From Desulfoluna spongiiphila (GTDB taxonomy: Bacteria; Desulfobacterota; Desulfobacteria; Desulfobacterales; Desulfolunaceae): DNA of 64,000 bases. Made by a program: the position numbers and the translations under genes. Each line of letters begins with the position of its first letter. Positions within the stretch are counted from its first letter, which is position 1. Below, piece after piece: positions 1-6,525 of this stretch. The stretch lies in assembly GCF_900101345.1 (NCBI RefSeq), contig NZ_FMUX01000001.1, positions 492,581 to 556,580 of the forward strand, written 5' to 3'. The notes under the pieces were generated by a model. It saw only the letters and a list, made by a program, of their open reading frames with translations. It did not search any database and had not been told where the DNA came from.

Positions 1-226
1 AGCAGGGTGTCGTTAACACCACCTGAACGTGAGGCCACAGATATCGTCGTTAAATCAGAAACGTTCGAAGCACCGAAGCCCGTAGGGTGCGTTCCACGCA
101 CCAAAACCGAACCGGCAACACCCCGCGAAAGCCTGCCGCAAACAGACGTCTCTGGATGCCCGACGATGGTATATTGGAATGCACAGGCTGGAGATCATCG
201 AAAGAGTGGTCTCAAAAACAAGCTCC

Positions 227-296
227 CCCATTACCCATCCCCTATTACCTATCCCCTATTGCCTATTGCCTATCACCTGTTACCTGTTCCTCTTCC
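227..296. repeat. Heptanucleotide tandem repeat, about 10 units
   Basis: Reading in steps of seven from 227 gives CCCATTA, CCCATCC, CCTATTA, CCTATCC, CCTATTG, CCTATTG, CCTATCA, CCTGTTA, CCTGTTC, CTCTTCC. The consensus is CCTATTR. Seven is not a multiple of three and no coding frame runs through convincingly, so this is a non-coding short tandem repeat. A second 7-bp array with a different unit lies at 6470-6525. Confidence 0.85.
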
Positions 297-374
297 CCCC
301 GACCGGTGAACACTTGCCAAAGCGCGCAAACATGCCTACTCTTGCCCATACGTAATTATGCAAAAAATGCTGCG

Positions 375-415
375 GCAACCCGTTTTCAAGGTGGGGCACC
401 CCGCCGCCGATGGCA
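375..415 (+). repeat. Degenerate fragment of the ~170-bp dispersed element
   Basis: The order GCAAC, TTTCAAGGTGG, CACC, CCGCCG and GGCAT matches the right-hand end of the intact copies at 10121-10291 and 48560-48729. The terminal CCGCCGGAGGC is mutated here and the left part of the element is missing. Confidence 0.55.
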
Positions 416-512
416 TCGCTTTTTCGTGTGTTTTATTTTTGCGCCGTCCCTTACGGGCCTTCGGCCTTAAAAGGCATCCGCCAAATGCTTCAGAAACAGG
501 ACACCTGAGATT

Positions 513-974
513 ATGGATGTACGTTACAAAATGATGGAAAAAGGGGAGGAGACCAGAGTCTGCGCCCTTGTGGAAAAGGTATTCAATGAGCTCGTTGCCC
601 CGGGTTACGGTCCCGAAGGCATCCGTGAGTTTTTCAAGTATGCCAACCCCGAAGCCCTTGCACAGCGGGCGGACTCCGGGCAGGTTGTCGTCGTGGCAGA
701 GCAGGGGGAGGAGATGGTGGGCGTCATCGAAATGATCACGTGCAGCCATGTCTCATTGCTCTTTGTCAGCCGCAGAGGCCAGGGAATCGCCAAAGAGCTT
801 TTCCGTCTCGCCATGGAGGCGTGCAGAAGCATGCAGCCCGGCCTGACACATGTCACCGTGAACTCCTCGACCTATGCACGGGCGGCCTATGAAAAATTGG
901 GATTTCAAGGGACAGGCCCGCAACAGGAAAAAAGCGGCATTGTCTTTGTGCCCATGGTCTGTGCGGTGGATTGA
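513..974 (+). CDS. GNAT-family N-acetyltransferase
   Basis: The 153-residue protein is a single-domain GNAT enzyme, which would transfer an acetyl group from acetyl-CoA to an unknown amine. The acetyl-CoA pyrophosphate loop is visible as RRGQGIAKELF near residues 87-97, after the beta strand VSLLFVS. The C-terminal segment ARAAYEKLGFQGTG matches the usual motif B (xxxYEKxGF) of the fold. Length is normal for the family. It is followed after about 64 bases by an alpha/beta hydrolase on the same strand. The start ATG has no strong Shine-Dalgarno sequence. The substrate cannot be predicted. Confidence 0.85.
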   Translation: MDVRYKMMEKGEETRVCALVEKVFNELVAPGYGPEGIREFFKYANPEALAQRADSGQVVVVAEQGEEMVGVIEMITCSHVSLLFVSRRGQGIAKELFRLAMEACRSMQPGLTHVTVNSSTYARAAYEKLGFQGTGPQQEKSGIVFVPMVCAVD

Positions 975-1038
975 CCCTCTCCTTCCCAGACACACATTTT
1001 CCCTGATTACAAACAACCCATCAACACAGGCGGACAAC

Positions 1039-1662
1039 ATGAAACCGATCACCATCCCCATCACCCGGACGTCTTCAGACATACCATCCATTCCGGGGAC
1101 CCTGTACGGCACTGGAAAATCGGCCGTCATTTTCTCCAACATGGACACCAACGACCAACAGGAGTGGAACCCTGTGGTCAAGGCCCTGGTCCCGGGGCCC
1201 TGCATGGTTGTAACCTACGACTACCCGGGCTTTTCCATTGACCAGTCCGAAATCCTTGAAGAGGTCGTTTCATGTGTGGCTGGCATGGGCGCCGAGCGCA
1301 TCATTCTTATCGGGGCAAGCAGGGGCGGCGTGGCGTCCCTGAAGGTCGCCTCCCGACGCGTGCATGACGACAGGATCGTTGCCGTCGCAGCCCTTTCCGC
1401 CCCCATTGAGCATGAAGGATCGGTCTTCTACACCGACGATGAGTTAAGGGAGATCTCCGTTCCCAAGCTGTTGATCAACTCCGAAGAGGATGACGGGGCC
1501 GAGGACAACCGAAAGATGCTTTCCCTGTTTTGTGAGCCCAAAAAGCTTCTCTTCTACTCCGGCGACGGCCACGGCGCAGAGATTTTCGACGGGCACGAGG
1601 AGGCTGTGGTTGAAGCACTTCTGGACTTCATCAACCGCTCCTTTTCACGCGAAACGGCCTGA
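1039..1662 (+). CDS. Alpha/beta hydrolase
   Basis: The predicted protein has 207 residues. The nucleophile elbow is GASRGG with Ser94, a likely catalytic His sits in GDGHGAEIF (His178), and an acidic cluster SEEDDGAED near residues 148-156 could supply the acid, so a Ser-Asp/Glu-His triad is plausible. The frame is open upstream to 874, but that part overlaps the acetyltransferase gene; the ATG at 1039 fits the family N-terminus. No signal peptide is visible, so it is probably cytoplasmic. It resembles small dienelactone-hydrolase-like or acyl-esterase proteins; the substrate is unknown. Confidence 0.75.
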   Translation: MKPITIPITRTSSDIPSIPGTLYGTGKSAVIFSNMDTNDQQEWNPVVKALVPGPCMVVTYDYPGFSIDQSEILEEVVSCVAGMGAERIILIGASRGGVASLKVASRRVHDDRIVAVAALSAPIEHEGSVFYTDDELREISVPKLLINSEEDDGAEDNRKMLSLFCEPKKLLFYSGDGHGAEIFDGHEEAVVEALLDFINRSFSRETA

Positions 1663-1697
1663 TGGCGGAACCACCGCCAACCGGCATGATCTACATT

Positions 1698-1722
1698 GCC
1701 TCCGACGGCCCTTCCCGGGGCC
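1698..1722 (+). repeat. Fragment of dispersed-element end
   Basis: GCCTCCGACGGCCC followed by CCGGGGCC differs by a few bases from the left terminus of the ~170-bp elements (GCCTCCGGCGGCCCTGCCGG). The rest of the element is absent, so this is a solo end or a decayed copy. Confidence 0.4.
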
Positions 1723-1925
1723 ATCGGCTCGGCAGCTACTTTTTATTCCGCCTCCTTAGTCATCAGAAAGAAAACCCCTGACAAAATAAGCACTTGACCT
1801 TTACTCCCACGTATGTGAAGTTTACGTTATCAACAACAACCTGCCTTATTTACACCACAAACAACACGCCACACGCACTTGTACCCCGAACCCGACCCAC
1901 GGTTCTTAAAACAGGAGGGCTGCAC

Positions 1926-2195
1926 ATGAAACGCCATCTCATGAAAGTCGTTATGCTCATTGCCATTTTGGTTGCATTGCCTGTTTTTTCCCTTGCCGTA
2001 AAAGAAGACGCATCACGCTGCGACTGCTGGTACCATGGTTATGACGCCCAGAAAAAAGGCCACGGGCTGGAAGGCGACGGCCCCGGAGGAACCAAGGACG
2101 ATTGCGACCTCATCGGCCAGAAGATGGAGTGGGAAGACGGGTGGTTCACGGCCAAGGCCAGAGAGAACAAAAAGTGCCCCTACAAAACGCGATAA
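1926..2195 (+). CDS. Small exported cysteine-containing protein, unknown function
   Basis: This 89-residue protein starts at an ATG preceded by AGGAGG at a good distance. It begins with a basic Met-Lys-Arg segment and a hydrophobic stretch (residues 7-23, VVMLIAILVALPVFSLA), a typical Sec signal peptide with a likely cut near Ala-Val-Lys. The mature part is about 65 residues, rich in charged residues and glycine, with four cysteines in the pattern CDC...C...C that could form disulfides or bind metal. I do not recognise a family. A strong hairpin lies just after the stop, so it looks like a single-gene unit. Confidence 0.7.
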   Translation: MKRHLMKVVMLIAILVALPVFSLAVKEDASRCDCWYHGYDAQKKGHGLEGDGPGGTKDDCDLIGQKMEWEDGWFTAKARENKKCPYKTR

Positions 2196-2213
2196 ATCCT
2201 GCCGCAGCAAAAT

Positions 2214-2246
2214 CCGGGGGAGAGGCAGACCATGCCTGTCCCCCGG
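2214..2246 (+). terminator. Hairpin downstream of the small exported protein
   Basis: The arms CCGGGGG (2214-2220) and CCCCCGG (2240-2246) are perfectly complementary, with AGGCA/TGCCT pairing inside. The stretch that follows (CACGTTTG) has only a short T run, so it may be an imperfect intrinsic terminator or an mRNA 3' stabiliser. Confidence 0.5.
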
Positions 2247-2332
2247 CACGTTTGTATCCTTCCTCCTGAGATACCCTCTCCATTCCCCGAAATGTCTCCT
2301 GTTTACGGGCAGGGCCAACGCATTTAGATTTT

Positions 2333-2499
2333 GCCTCCGGCGGCCCTGCCGGGGGCCAAACTTTTAAAAAGTTTGATAAACAGGTATTGAATGCGATTTT
2401 GGTTCATTCAAATGTGCTCGTATTTCCGCTGAGCACTAAAAGCGCAGGCAACCGAAACGTTTTTGCGGAGCTTTTTTCAAAAAGCGACCCGCCGGAGGC
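2333..2499 (+). repeat. Dispersed inverted-repeat element, type B, copy 1
   Basis: A 167-bp unit bounded by GCCTCCGGCGG (2333-2343) and its exact reverse complement CCGCCGGAGGC (2489-2499). The core (GTTTGATAAACAGGTATTGAATGCG... to ...AAAAGCGCAGGCAACCGAAACG) is repeated in reverse orientation at 46180-46397. A second, imperfect inverted pair lies outside it: AGGGCCAACGCATTTA at 2311 and TAAATGCGTTTGCCCT at 2510-2525. An 11-bp direct repeat TGTTTACGGGC flanks the whole at 2300-2310 and 2527-2537. There is no coding capacity for a transposase. Confidence 0.8.
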
Positions 2500-2673
2500 A
2501 ACGAACAGTTAAATGCGTTTGCCCTGTGTTTACGGGCTCCCTGCCTTGCCAAACGCCGCAAAGGGCAGTAAAATTCAAGTCATCGTCATGGGTTCTGGCC
2601 CATTTGATTGTTTCACAAACTTCGCGCCAGGCATCCCCAACATACCTGGGCTCCCTGGGCCACAAGGAGATGT

Positions 2674-3030
2674 ATGCAACCTGGAGAGATCGTCAAAGCG
2701 TGGGTCGAGGCCTTCAACAAAGGGGACGCCCGACTTATTTCAGAATTTTACGCAGAGGATGCGGTCAATCATCAGGTAGCAAACGAGCCTGTATCGGGCA
2801 AAGCAGCCATCACCGAAATGTTTGCCAGGGAGTTTGCGGCCTCTGAGATGGTCTGCATCGTCGAGAATATCTTCCAGGACGGAGAGTGGGCCATTCTGGA
2901 GTGGAATGACCCCATCGGATTAAGGGGCTGCGGCTTCTTCCATGTCGTGGAAGACAAAATCGTGTTTCAACGCGGGTATTGGGACAAACTGCGCTTTTTG
3001 AAAGCACACAACCTGCCGATTCCCCACTAA
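2674..3030 (+). CDS. NTF2/SnoaL-like protein
   Basis: The 118-residue protein begins at the ATG preceded by AAGGAG (2664). The N-terminal EIVKAWVEAFNKGD and the following FYAEDAVNHQVANEPVSGKAAI are the hallmark opening of SnoaL/NTF2-like alpha+beta cones, and the later WAILEWNDP and GCGFFHVVEDKIVFQRGYWDKL form the curved sheet. Such proteins may be small isomerases, hydrolases or ligand-binding proteins; the fold does not give the substrate. It is 14 bases upstream of the next small gene, and four genes follow closely on the same strand (2674-4307), suggesting a small operon. Confidence 0.75.
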   Translation: MQPGEIVKAWVEAFNKGDARLISEFYAEDAVNHQVANEPVSGKAAITEMFAREFAASEMVCIVENIFQDGEWAILEWNDPIGLRGCGFFHVVEDKIVFQRGYWDKLRFLKAHNLPIPH

Positions 3031-3044
3031 ACGGAGGTATCGCC

Positions 3045-3374
3045 ATGTCCGAGGATCCCATAAAGGCCTTTGACAGGTACAAACATCTGTTCATGGCGCA
3101 TGTCATCGACATGGAGCAAAGCGAAACCGGGCACACCCCCACCCTGTCACGGACCGAGATTCGGTTTGTGGGCAGGGCGGACGTGGAGGAGGGGTTCCCG
3201 TATACCGAGCTGATCTATGGCATCGATTTTAACTCCGACACCCGGTTCCATGCCAAAACGATCCTGGCCATCGAAAAATGGGTGGATGTCTCCTCCTGCA
3301 GGCTGGTGAGCCACGACCCGGCAACCGGGACCTATCATTTTGAAATCAAACTCCTGCAGCGCAATCCGGAGTAA
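3045..3374 (+). CDS. Conserved hypothetical protein, 109 residues
   Basis: The ATG at 3045 has a good GGAGG 8 bases upstream, just after the stop of the NTF2-like gene. The protein is soluble, mixed alpha/beta, with no signal peptide and no clear cysteine or histidine metal site. The segment AIEKWVDVSSCRLVSHDPATGTY is followed by a strand-like FEIKLLQRNPE. I do not recognise the family and assign no function. Its tight position between an NTF2-like and a GNAT gene suggests co-transcription. Confidence 0.6.
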   Translation: MSEDPIKAFDRYKHLFMAHVIDMEQSETGHTPTLSRTEIRFVGRADVEEGFPYTELIYGIDFNSDTRFHAKTILAIEKWVDVSSCRLVSHDPATGTYHFEIKLLQRNPE

Positions 3375-3428
3375 GCAGGACCAGGAGCCCCGTGCCCCGC
3401 AAGGAACTCCTGTGGTAAAGGATACAAC

Positions 3429-3863
3429 ATGAACATACGTTGCTTTACGAGTTCAGACGCACAACAGGTGATCGCCCTCTGGCAGGAATGCGGTCTCACC
3501 GTGCCCTGGAATGACCCGCAAAAAGACATTGAACGAAAACTGTCCGTCGAGGCCGACCTGTTTCTCGTGGGCGAATTGGAAGGCCGCATCATGGCGTCTG
3601 CCATGGGGGGATACGATGGCCATCGCGGCTCCGTCAATTACCTGGCCGTGTTGCCGCGCCATCAGAAAAAAGGATTCGGAGAGGCCCTTCTCCGGGAGGT
3701 TGAAACGCGCCTTCTGGAGCTGGGGTGCCCGAAGATCAACCTCATGGTCCGCACCACCAACCAGCCGGTGATCTCCTTTTACGAAGGCTGCGGCTATACG
3801 AAAGACCCGGTGGTCTGCATCGGCAAACGGTTGATACCCGATGGGGACCCGGCAAAAAGATAA
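3429..3863 (+). CDS. GNAT acetyltransferase, YpeA-like
   Basis: The 144-residue protein resembles E. coli YpeA (a GNAT of about 141 residues) from end to end: N-terminal MNIRCFTSSDAQQVIALW, the segment VNYLAVLPRHQKKGFGEALL carrying the acetyl-CoA-binding QxxGxG-type loop (residues 75-81), and the C-terminal NQPVISFYEGCGY motif. It would acetylate an amine or a protein N-terminus; the substrate is not known. It stops 9 bases before the VOC gene, so the two are likely co-translated. Confidence 0.8.
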   Translation: MNIRCFTSSDAQQVIALWQECGLTVPWNDPQKDIERKLSVEADLFLVGELEGRIMASAMGGYDGHRGSVNYLAVLPRHQKKGFGEALLREVETRLLELGCPKINLMVRTTNQPVISFYEGCGYTKDPVVCIGKRLIPDGDPAKR

Positions 3864-3872
3864 GGAGATTTT

Positions 3873-4307
3873 ATGGATCAACGACTGAGCGTCGTAACAC
3901 TCGGCGTTGCGGACCTGGACCGGTCGCAACGGTTTTACGAAAAAGGATTGGGCTGGCCCCTGGGGTCTGCGGACGAGCAGATCCGGTTCTTTCAGCTCAA
4001 CGGGATGATTTTTGCCCTCTACCCCTGGGAGGCCCTGGCCGAAGACGCCCAGATTCCGGCTCGCGGCACCGGGTTTTCCGGTGTGACCCTTGCGTACTGC
4101 GCCCGTTCCAGGGGCGAGGTGGACGAGGTCCTGGGGCGGGCCGCCCAGGCAGGGGCGCGCATCGTCAAACCGGCCCAGGAGGTGTTCTGGGGTGGCTACT
4201 CCGGCTATTTTGCCGACCCGGACGACCACCTGTGGGAGGTTGCCCACAACCCGTTCTGGCACTTAGACGACAAGGGCAATGTCTCCCTTGAGATCCCCGA
4301 CGCCTGA
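3873..4307 (+). CDS. VOC-family (glyoxalase/dioxygenase-fold) protein
   Basis: The 144-residue protein has the paired beta-alpha-beta-beta-beta modules of the vicinal-oxygen-chelate superfamily: VVTLGVADLDRSQRFYEKGLGW at the N-terminus, GTGFSGVTLAYCARSRGEVDEV in the middle and SGYFADPDDHLWEVAHNPFW near the C-terminus. The terminal DPDDHLWE corresponds to the usual metal-binding Glu region. Members include glyoxalase I, fosfomycin-resistance proteins and lactoylglutathione-lyase-like proteins of unknown substrate; this one is of the last type. It is the final gene of a tight run beginning at 2674. Confidence 0.8.
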   Translation: MDQRLSVVTLGVADLDRSQRFYEKGLGWPLGSADEQIRFFQLNGMIFALYPWEALAEDAQIPARGTGFSGVTLAYCARSRGEVDEVLGRAAQAGARIVKPAQEVFWGGYSGYFADPDDHLWEVAHNPFWHLDDKGNVSLEIPDA

Positions 4308-4784
4308 TCGTCTCCTTGACACGTGCCCTTCCCGGGTATAAATTTATGCCTTTCCGAGACACCGGCCACAACGGTGCCTTGCACCGAAAGGAGTTTTTTT
4401 TATGTTCGGAACATTCCAGGAGCTTGTTTCCACCGTTGCCGCCCGGTAACGACAGGAACAGGACTCACATCGACGTCTCCGGGTCACAAGTCCCCCGGAT
4501 CATCGAGACAACGCCCGGTCACAGATGCCGCTTATAACGCCCCACAGGGCTCCGGCACCTTGACCTGCCCCCATGCGTTTGCGTAGGCCCCACCTTTCGT
4601 TGCACGCCCTCACCAGACGTGTACCCTCCGGACCGGCAACGGTATCCAAATAAAAATCAAGCACATTACGCAACGAGGAACGGCAAGCACCCCGCCAGCA
4701 GGACGGTTGTGCGCCCTTCCCGACCATGATCTTTATTTGCTGTGCCTTACCCACAGGTACAGATCCCCCCAGGAGGGACAACCA
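4308..4784. other. Gene-poor stretch before rsgA
   Basis: Nothing of gene length is supported in these 477 bases apart from a 15-codon reading frame at 4402-4449 with a strong ribosome-binding site. No terminator with a T run is obvious after 4307. The open frames in the other phases are GC-driven and unlike known proteins. Confidence 0.5.
4402..4449 (+). CDS. Possible 15-residue leader peptide
   Basis: A short frame, ATG to TAA, encodes MFGTFQELVSTVAAR. It is preceded by AAAGGAG and a run of eight T residues, giving about 8 bases of spacing, a far better translation start than anything else in the surrounding 470 bases. The peptide has no codon run typical of amino-acid attenuators. It could be a real small protein, a leader for rsgA, or chance. 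No conservation evidence is available. Confidence 0.3.
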   Translation: MFGTFQELVSTVAAR

Positions 4785-5831
4785 TTGGATATCAACAACC
4801 ATCAACAGACTGAAACCAACCATGAATCCGCAGAAAAAGCCGTCAGGGTCACGGGTGTCCGGAAGAATTTTTTCCTCGTCAGCGACGGGCAGACCGAATC
4901 TTTGACCACGGCATCGGGAAAGCTCTACAGGCAAGCCGATGAAAACGGCCTCTTCCCGGCCACAGGGGACTGGGTCCGCCTCACCGACGGCAGGATCACT
5001 TCGGTGCTGCCCCGGAAAAACGCCCTGTCCAGGGGTGCCTCCGGGCGACAGGGCAAAAAAGAGAGCACCCCCGTCCGCACCCAGATCATTGCCGCCAACC
5101 TGGACTGGGTCTTCATCGTCTGCGGCCTGGACAGGGATTTTAACCTTCGGCGCATCGAAAGGTACCTGACCCTCGTCTACAACTGCGGGTGCACCCCGGT
5201 GGTGATCCTGAGCAAGGCCGACCTCCACGAGTCTCCCGAACCCTTTGTGCAAGAAGTGGAAGAGATATCCTTCGGCGTGCCGGTTCTTCCCATCTCCTCG
5301 GTTCGTGAAGACGGCATAGCAGCCCTTGCCCCCTACCTCGGGCCCGACCAGACCGTGGCCCTCCTGGGCTCGTCCGGGGCGGGAAAATCCACCCTGGTGA
5401 ACTGCCTGGTGGGTAAAGCCGTCCAGGCCACCCGGGAGGTCAGCAGCCATGTGGGCAAAGGGGTCCACACCACCACCACCCGTGACCTCATCCGCCTCCC
5501 CACAGGGGGGGCCCTCATCGACAACCCCGGCATTCGTGAAATCGCCTTCTGGGATGTGGACGACGGAACGGACAGCGCGTTCCCGGAGATCGAGGCCTGG
5601 GCCGAAGAGTGCCGGTTCTCGGATTGCACCCACACGGAAGAGCCCGGGTGCCGGGTGAAGGAAGCCTGCCGCACAGGAGAGCTTGAAGAGGGTCGGCTGG
5701 AGAGCTACCTCAAACAGAAACGCGAGCTGGGGTACCTGGCCGACAGGCAGACCAAGAGCGCAGATCGCATTGAGAAGGAGCGCTGGCAATGGGTGGCGCA
5801 AGAGATGAAACAGATGAAAAAAAGGGGGTAG
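4785..5831 (+). CDS. rsgA: Small ribosomal subunit biogenesis GTPase RsgA
   Basis: RsgA is a circularly permuted GTPase that matures the 30S subunit. I place the start at TTG 4785 because AGGAGGG lies 7 bases upstream; this gives 348 residues, normal for the family. In order are the N-terminal OB-fold (VRVTGVRKNFFLV), the permuted G4 motif (ILSKADL), the Walker A GSSGAGKSTLVN, switch/G3 DNPGIREI, and the C-terminal zinc knuckle CRFSDCTHTEEPGCRVKEAC. The frame is open further upstream to 4707, but that part lacks a ribosome site. The GNAT gene that follows begins 8 bases downstream, suggesting co-transcription. Confidence 0.95.
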   Translation: MDINNHQQTETNHESAEKAVRVTGVRKNFFLVSDGQTESLTTASGKLYRQADENGLFPATGDWVRLTDGRITSVLPRKNALSRGASGRQGKKESTPVRTQIIAANLDWVFIVCGLDRDFNLRRIERYLTLVYNCGCTPVVILSKADLHESPEPFVQEVEEISFGVPVLPISSVREDGIAALAPYLGPDQTVALLGSSGAGKSTLVNCLVGKAVQATREVSSHVGKGVHTTTTRDLIRLPTGGALIDNPGIREIAFWDVDDGTDSAFPEIEAWAEECRFSDCTHTEEPGCRVKEACRTGELEEGRLESYLKQKRELGYLADRQTKSADRIEKERWQWVAQEMKQMKKRG

Positions 5832-5839
5832 ATGAAACG

Positions 5840-6367
5840 ATGAAACCTGCAGAAATAGTAGAGACCGTCATTGTCCCGGAAACAGAAAACCACTTCGGGT
5901 CAGTCCACGACATCAACGCCGCGGCCTTTAAGCGAGAGGCTGAGGCTGAGCTCGTGGCAGCCTTGAGGAGCTGCCCTGAGACCATCTCCCTGGTGGCGGA
6001 GACCGATAACACGGTCACCGGCCACATCCTCTTCAGTCCCATGACCCGGGAAGGTGGGGATGCCACGGGGCTGATGTCCCTGTCCACCCTTGCCGTGGCA
6101 CCGCACCTGCAGAGGCAGGGCATCGGCAGCCTGCTCGTCAGCGCCGGGCTCACACACTGCCTTGAGGCGGGGTGCCAGGGCCTGGTGGTCATCGGCCACC
6201 CGACCTACTACCCCAGGTTCGGGTTCCGACCGGCTGCGGCCTGGGACATCCGTACCCGGTTCGAGGTCCCGGAGGACGCCTTCATGGCCCTTGCCCTGAA
6301 AAACAGCGGCCTGGCCCCATACACCGGCGCAACCCTGGCCTATCATCCGGCCTTTGCGGGGATGTGA
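5840..6367 (+). CDS. GNAT N-acetyltransferase, YhbS-like
   Basis: The 175-residue protein carries a GNAT core: VHDINAAAFKREAEAELV at the N-terminus, MSLSTLAVAPHLQRQGIGSLLV with the acetyl-CoA loop QRQGIG, and YYPRFGFRPAAAW near the end. This order matches the YhbS subgroup. It starts 8 bases after rsgA; a longer start at 5789 would lie inside rsgA and is less likely. The acceptor substrate is unknown. It is followed by a nested palindrome. Confidence 0.85.
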   Translation: MKPAEIVETVIVPETENHFGSVHDINAAAFKREAEAELVAALRSCPETISLVAETDNTVTGHILFSPMTREGGDATGLMSLSTLAVAPHLQRQGIGSLLVSAGLTHCLEAGCQGLVVIGHPTYYPRFGFRPAAAWDIRTRFEVPEDAFMALALKNSGLAPYTGATLAYHPAFAGM

Positions 6368-6399
6368 CGGGATAAAAACCCAAAAAAAGCGTTCCGCTT

Positions 6400-6449
6400 G
6401 CCCCCCTTTTGCCGCTCAGCCCCGTTGGGGCTGTACGCAAAAGGGGGGC
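6400..6449. terminator. Nested perfect palindrome between convergent genes
   Basis: The outer arms GCCCCCCTTTTGC (6400-6412) and GCAAAAGGGGGGC (6437-6449) are 13-bp perfect complements. An inner hairpin CAGCCCC (6417-6423) / GGGGCTG (6427-6433) lies between them. It sits between convergent genes and could stop transcription from either side, although there is no long T run. A related CTCAGCCCC hairpin occurs inside the type B repeat at 46234-46276. Confidence 0.65.
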
Positions 6450-6469
6450 TTGATCGTTAAACTGAAACC

Positions 6470-6525
6470 AGCCTTTAGCCTTTTCGCCCTTCGCCCCTTG
6501 CCCTTAGCCTTTTACCCCTTCGCCT
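6470..6525. repeat. Heptanucleotide tandem repeat overlapping a gene end
   Basis: From 6470 the sequence reads AGCCTTT, AGCCTTT, TCGCCCT, TCGCCCC, TTGCCCT, TAGCCTT, TTACCCC, TTCGCCT: eight degenerate 7-bp units (roughly WNGCCYT). The stop codon of the minus-strand aminotransferase (6512-6514) and its last few codons lie inside the array, so the repeat defines the C-terminus of that protein (KAKG). This is a second, different heptamer array from that at 227-296. Confidence 0.75.

Larger units (their letters stand above)
1..512. other. Gene-free leading stretch with several repeats
   Basis: I see no convincing gene here; the open frames have no family resemblance and no ribosome-binding site. 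The stretch holds a small perfect hairpin at 86-102 (GGTGCGT, 3-nt loop, ACGCACC), a pyrimidine-rich 7-bp tandem array at 227-296, and at 375-415 a degenerate piece of the ~170-bp dispersed element found intact elsewhere. It looks like a decayed intergenic region that collects small repeats. Confidence 0.6.

Noticed and set aside
4500..5801. Long open frame opposite rsgA
   Set aside because: It mirrors rsgA on the other strand, is rich in Gly/Pro/Ala/His, and has no family motif or ribosome site. GC-rich codon use keeps such shadow frames open.
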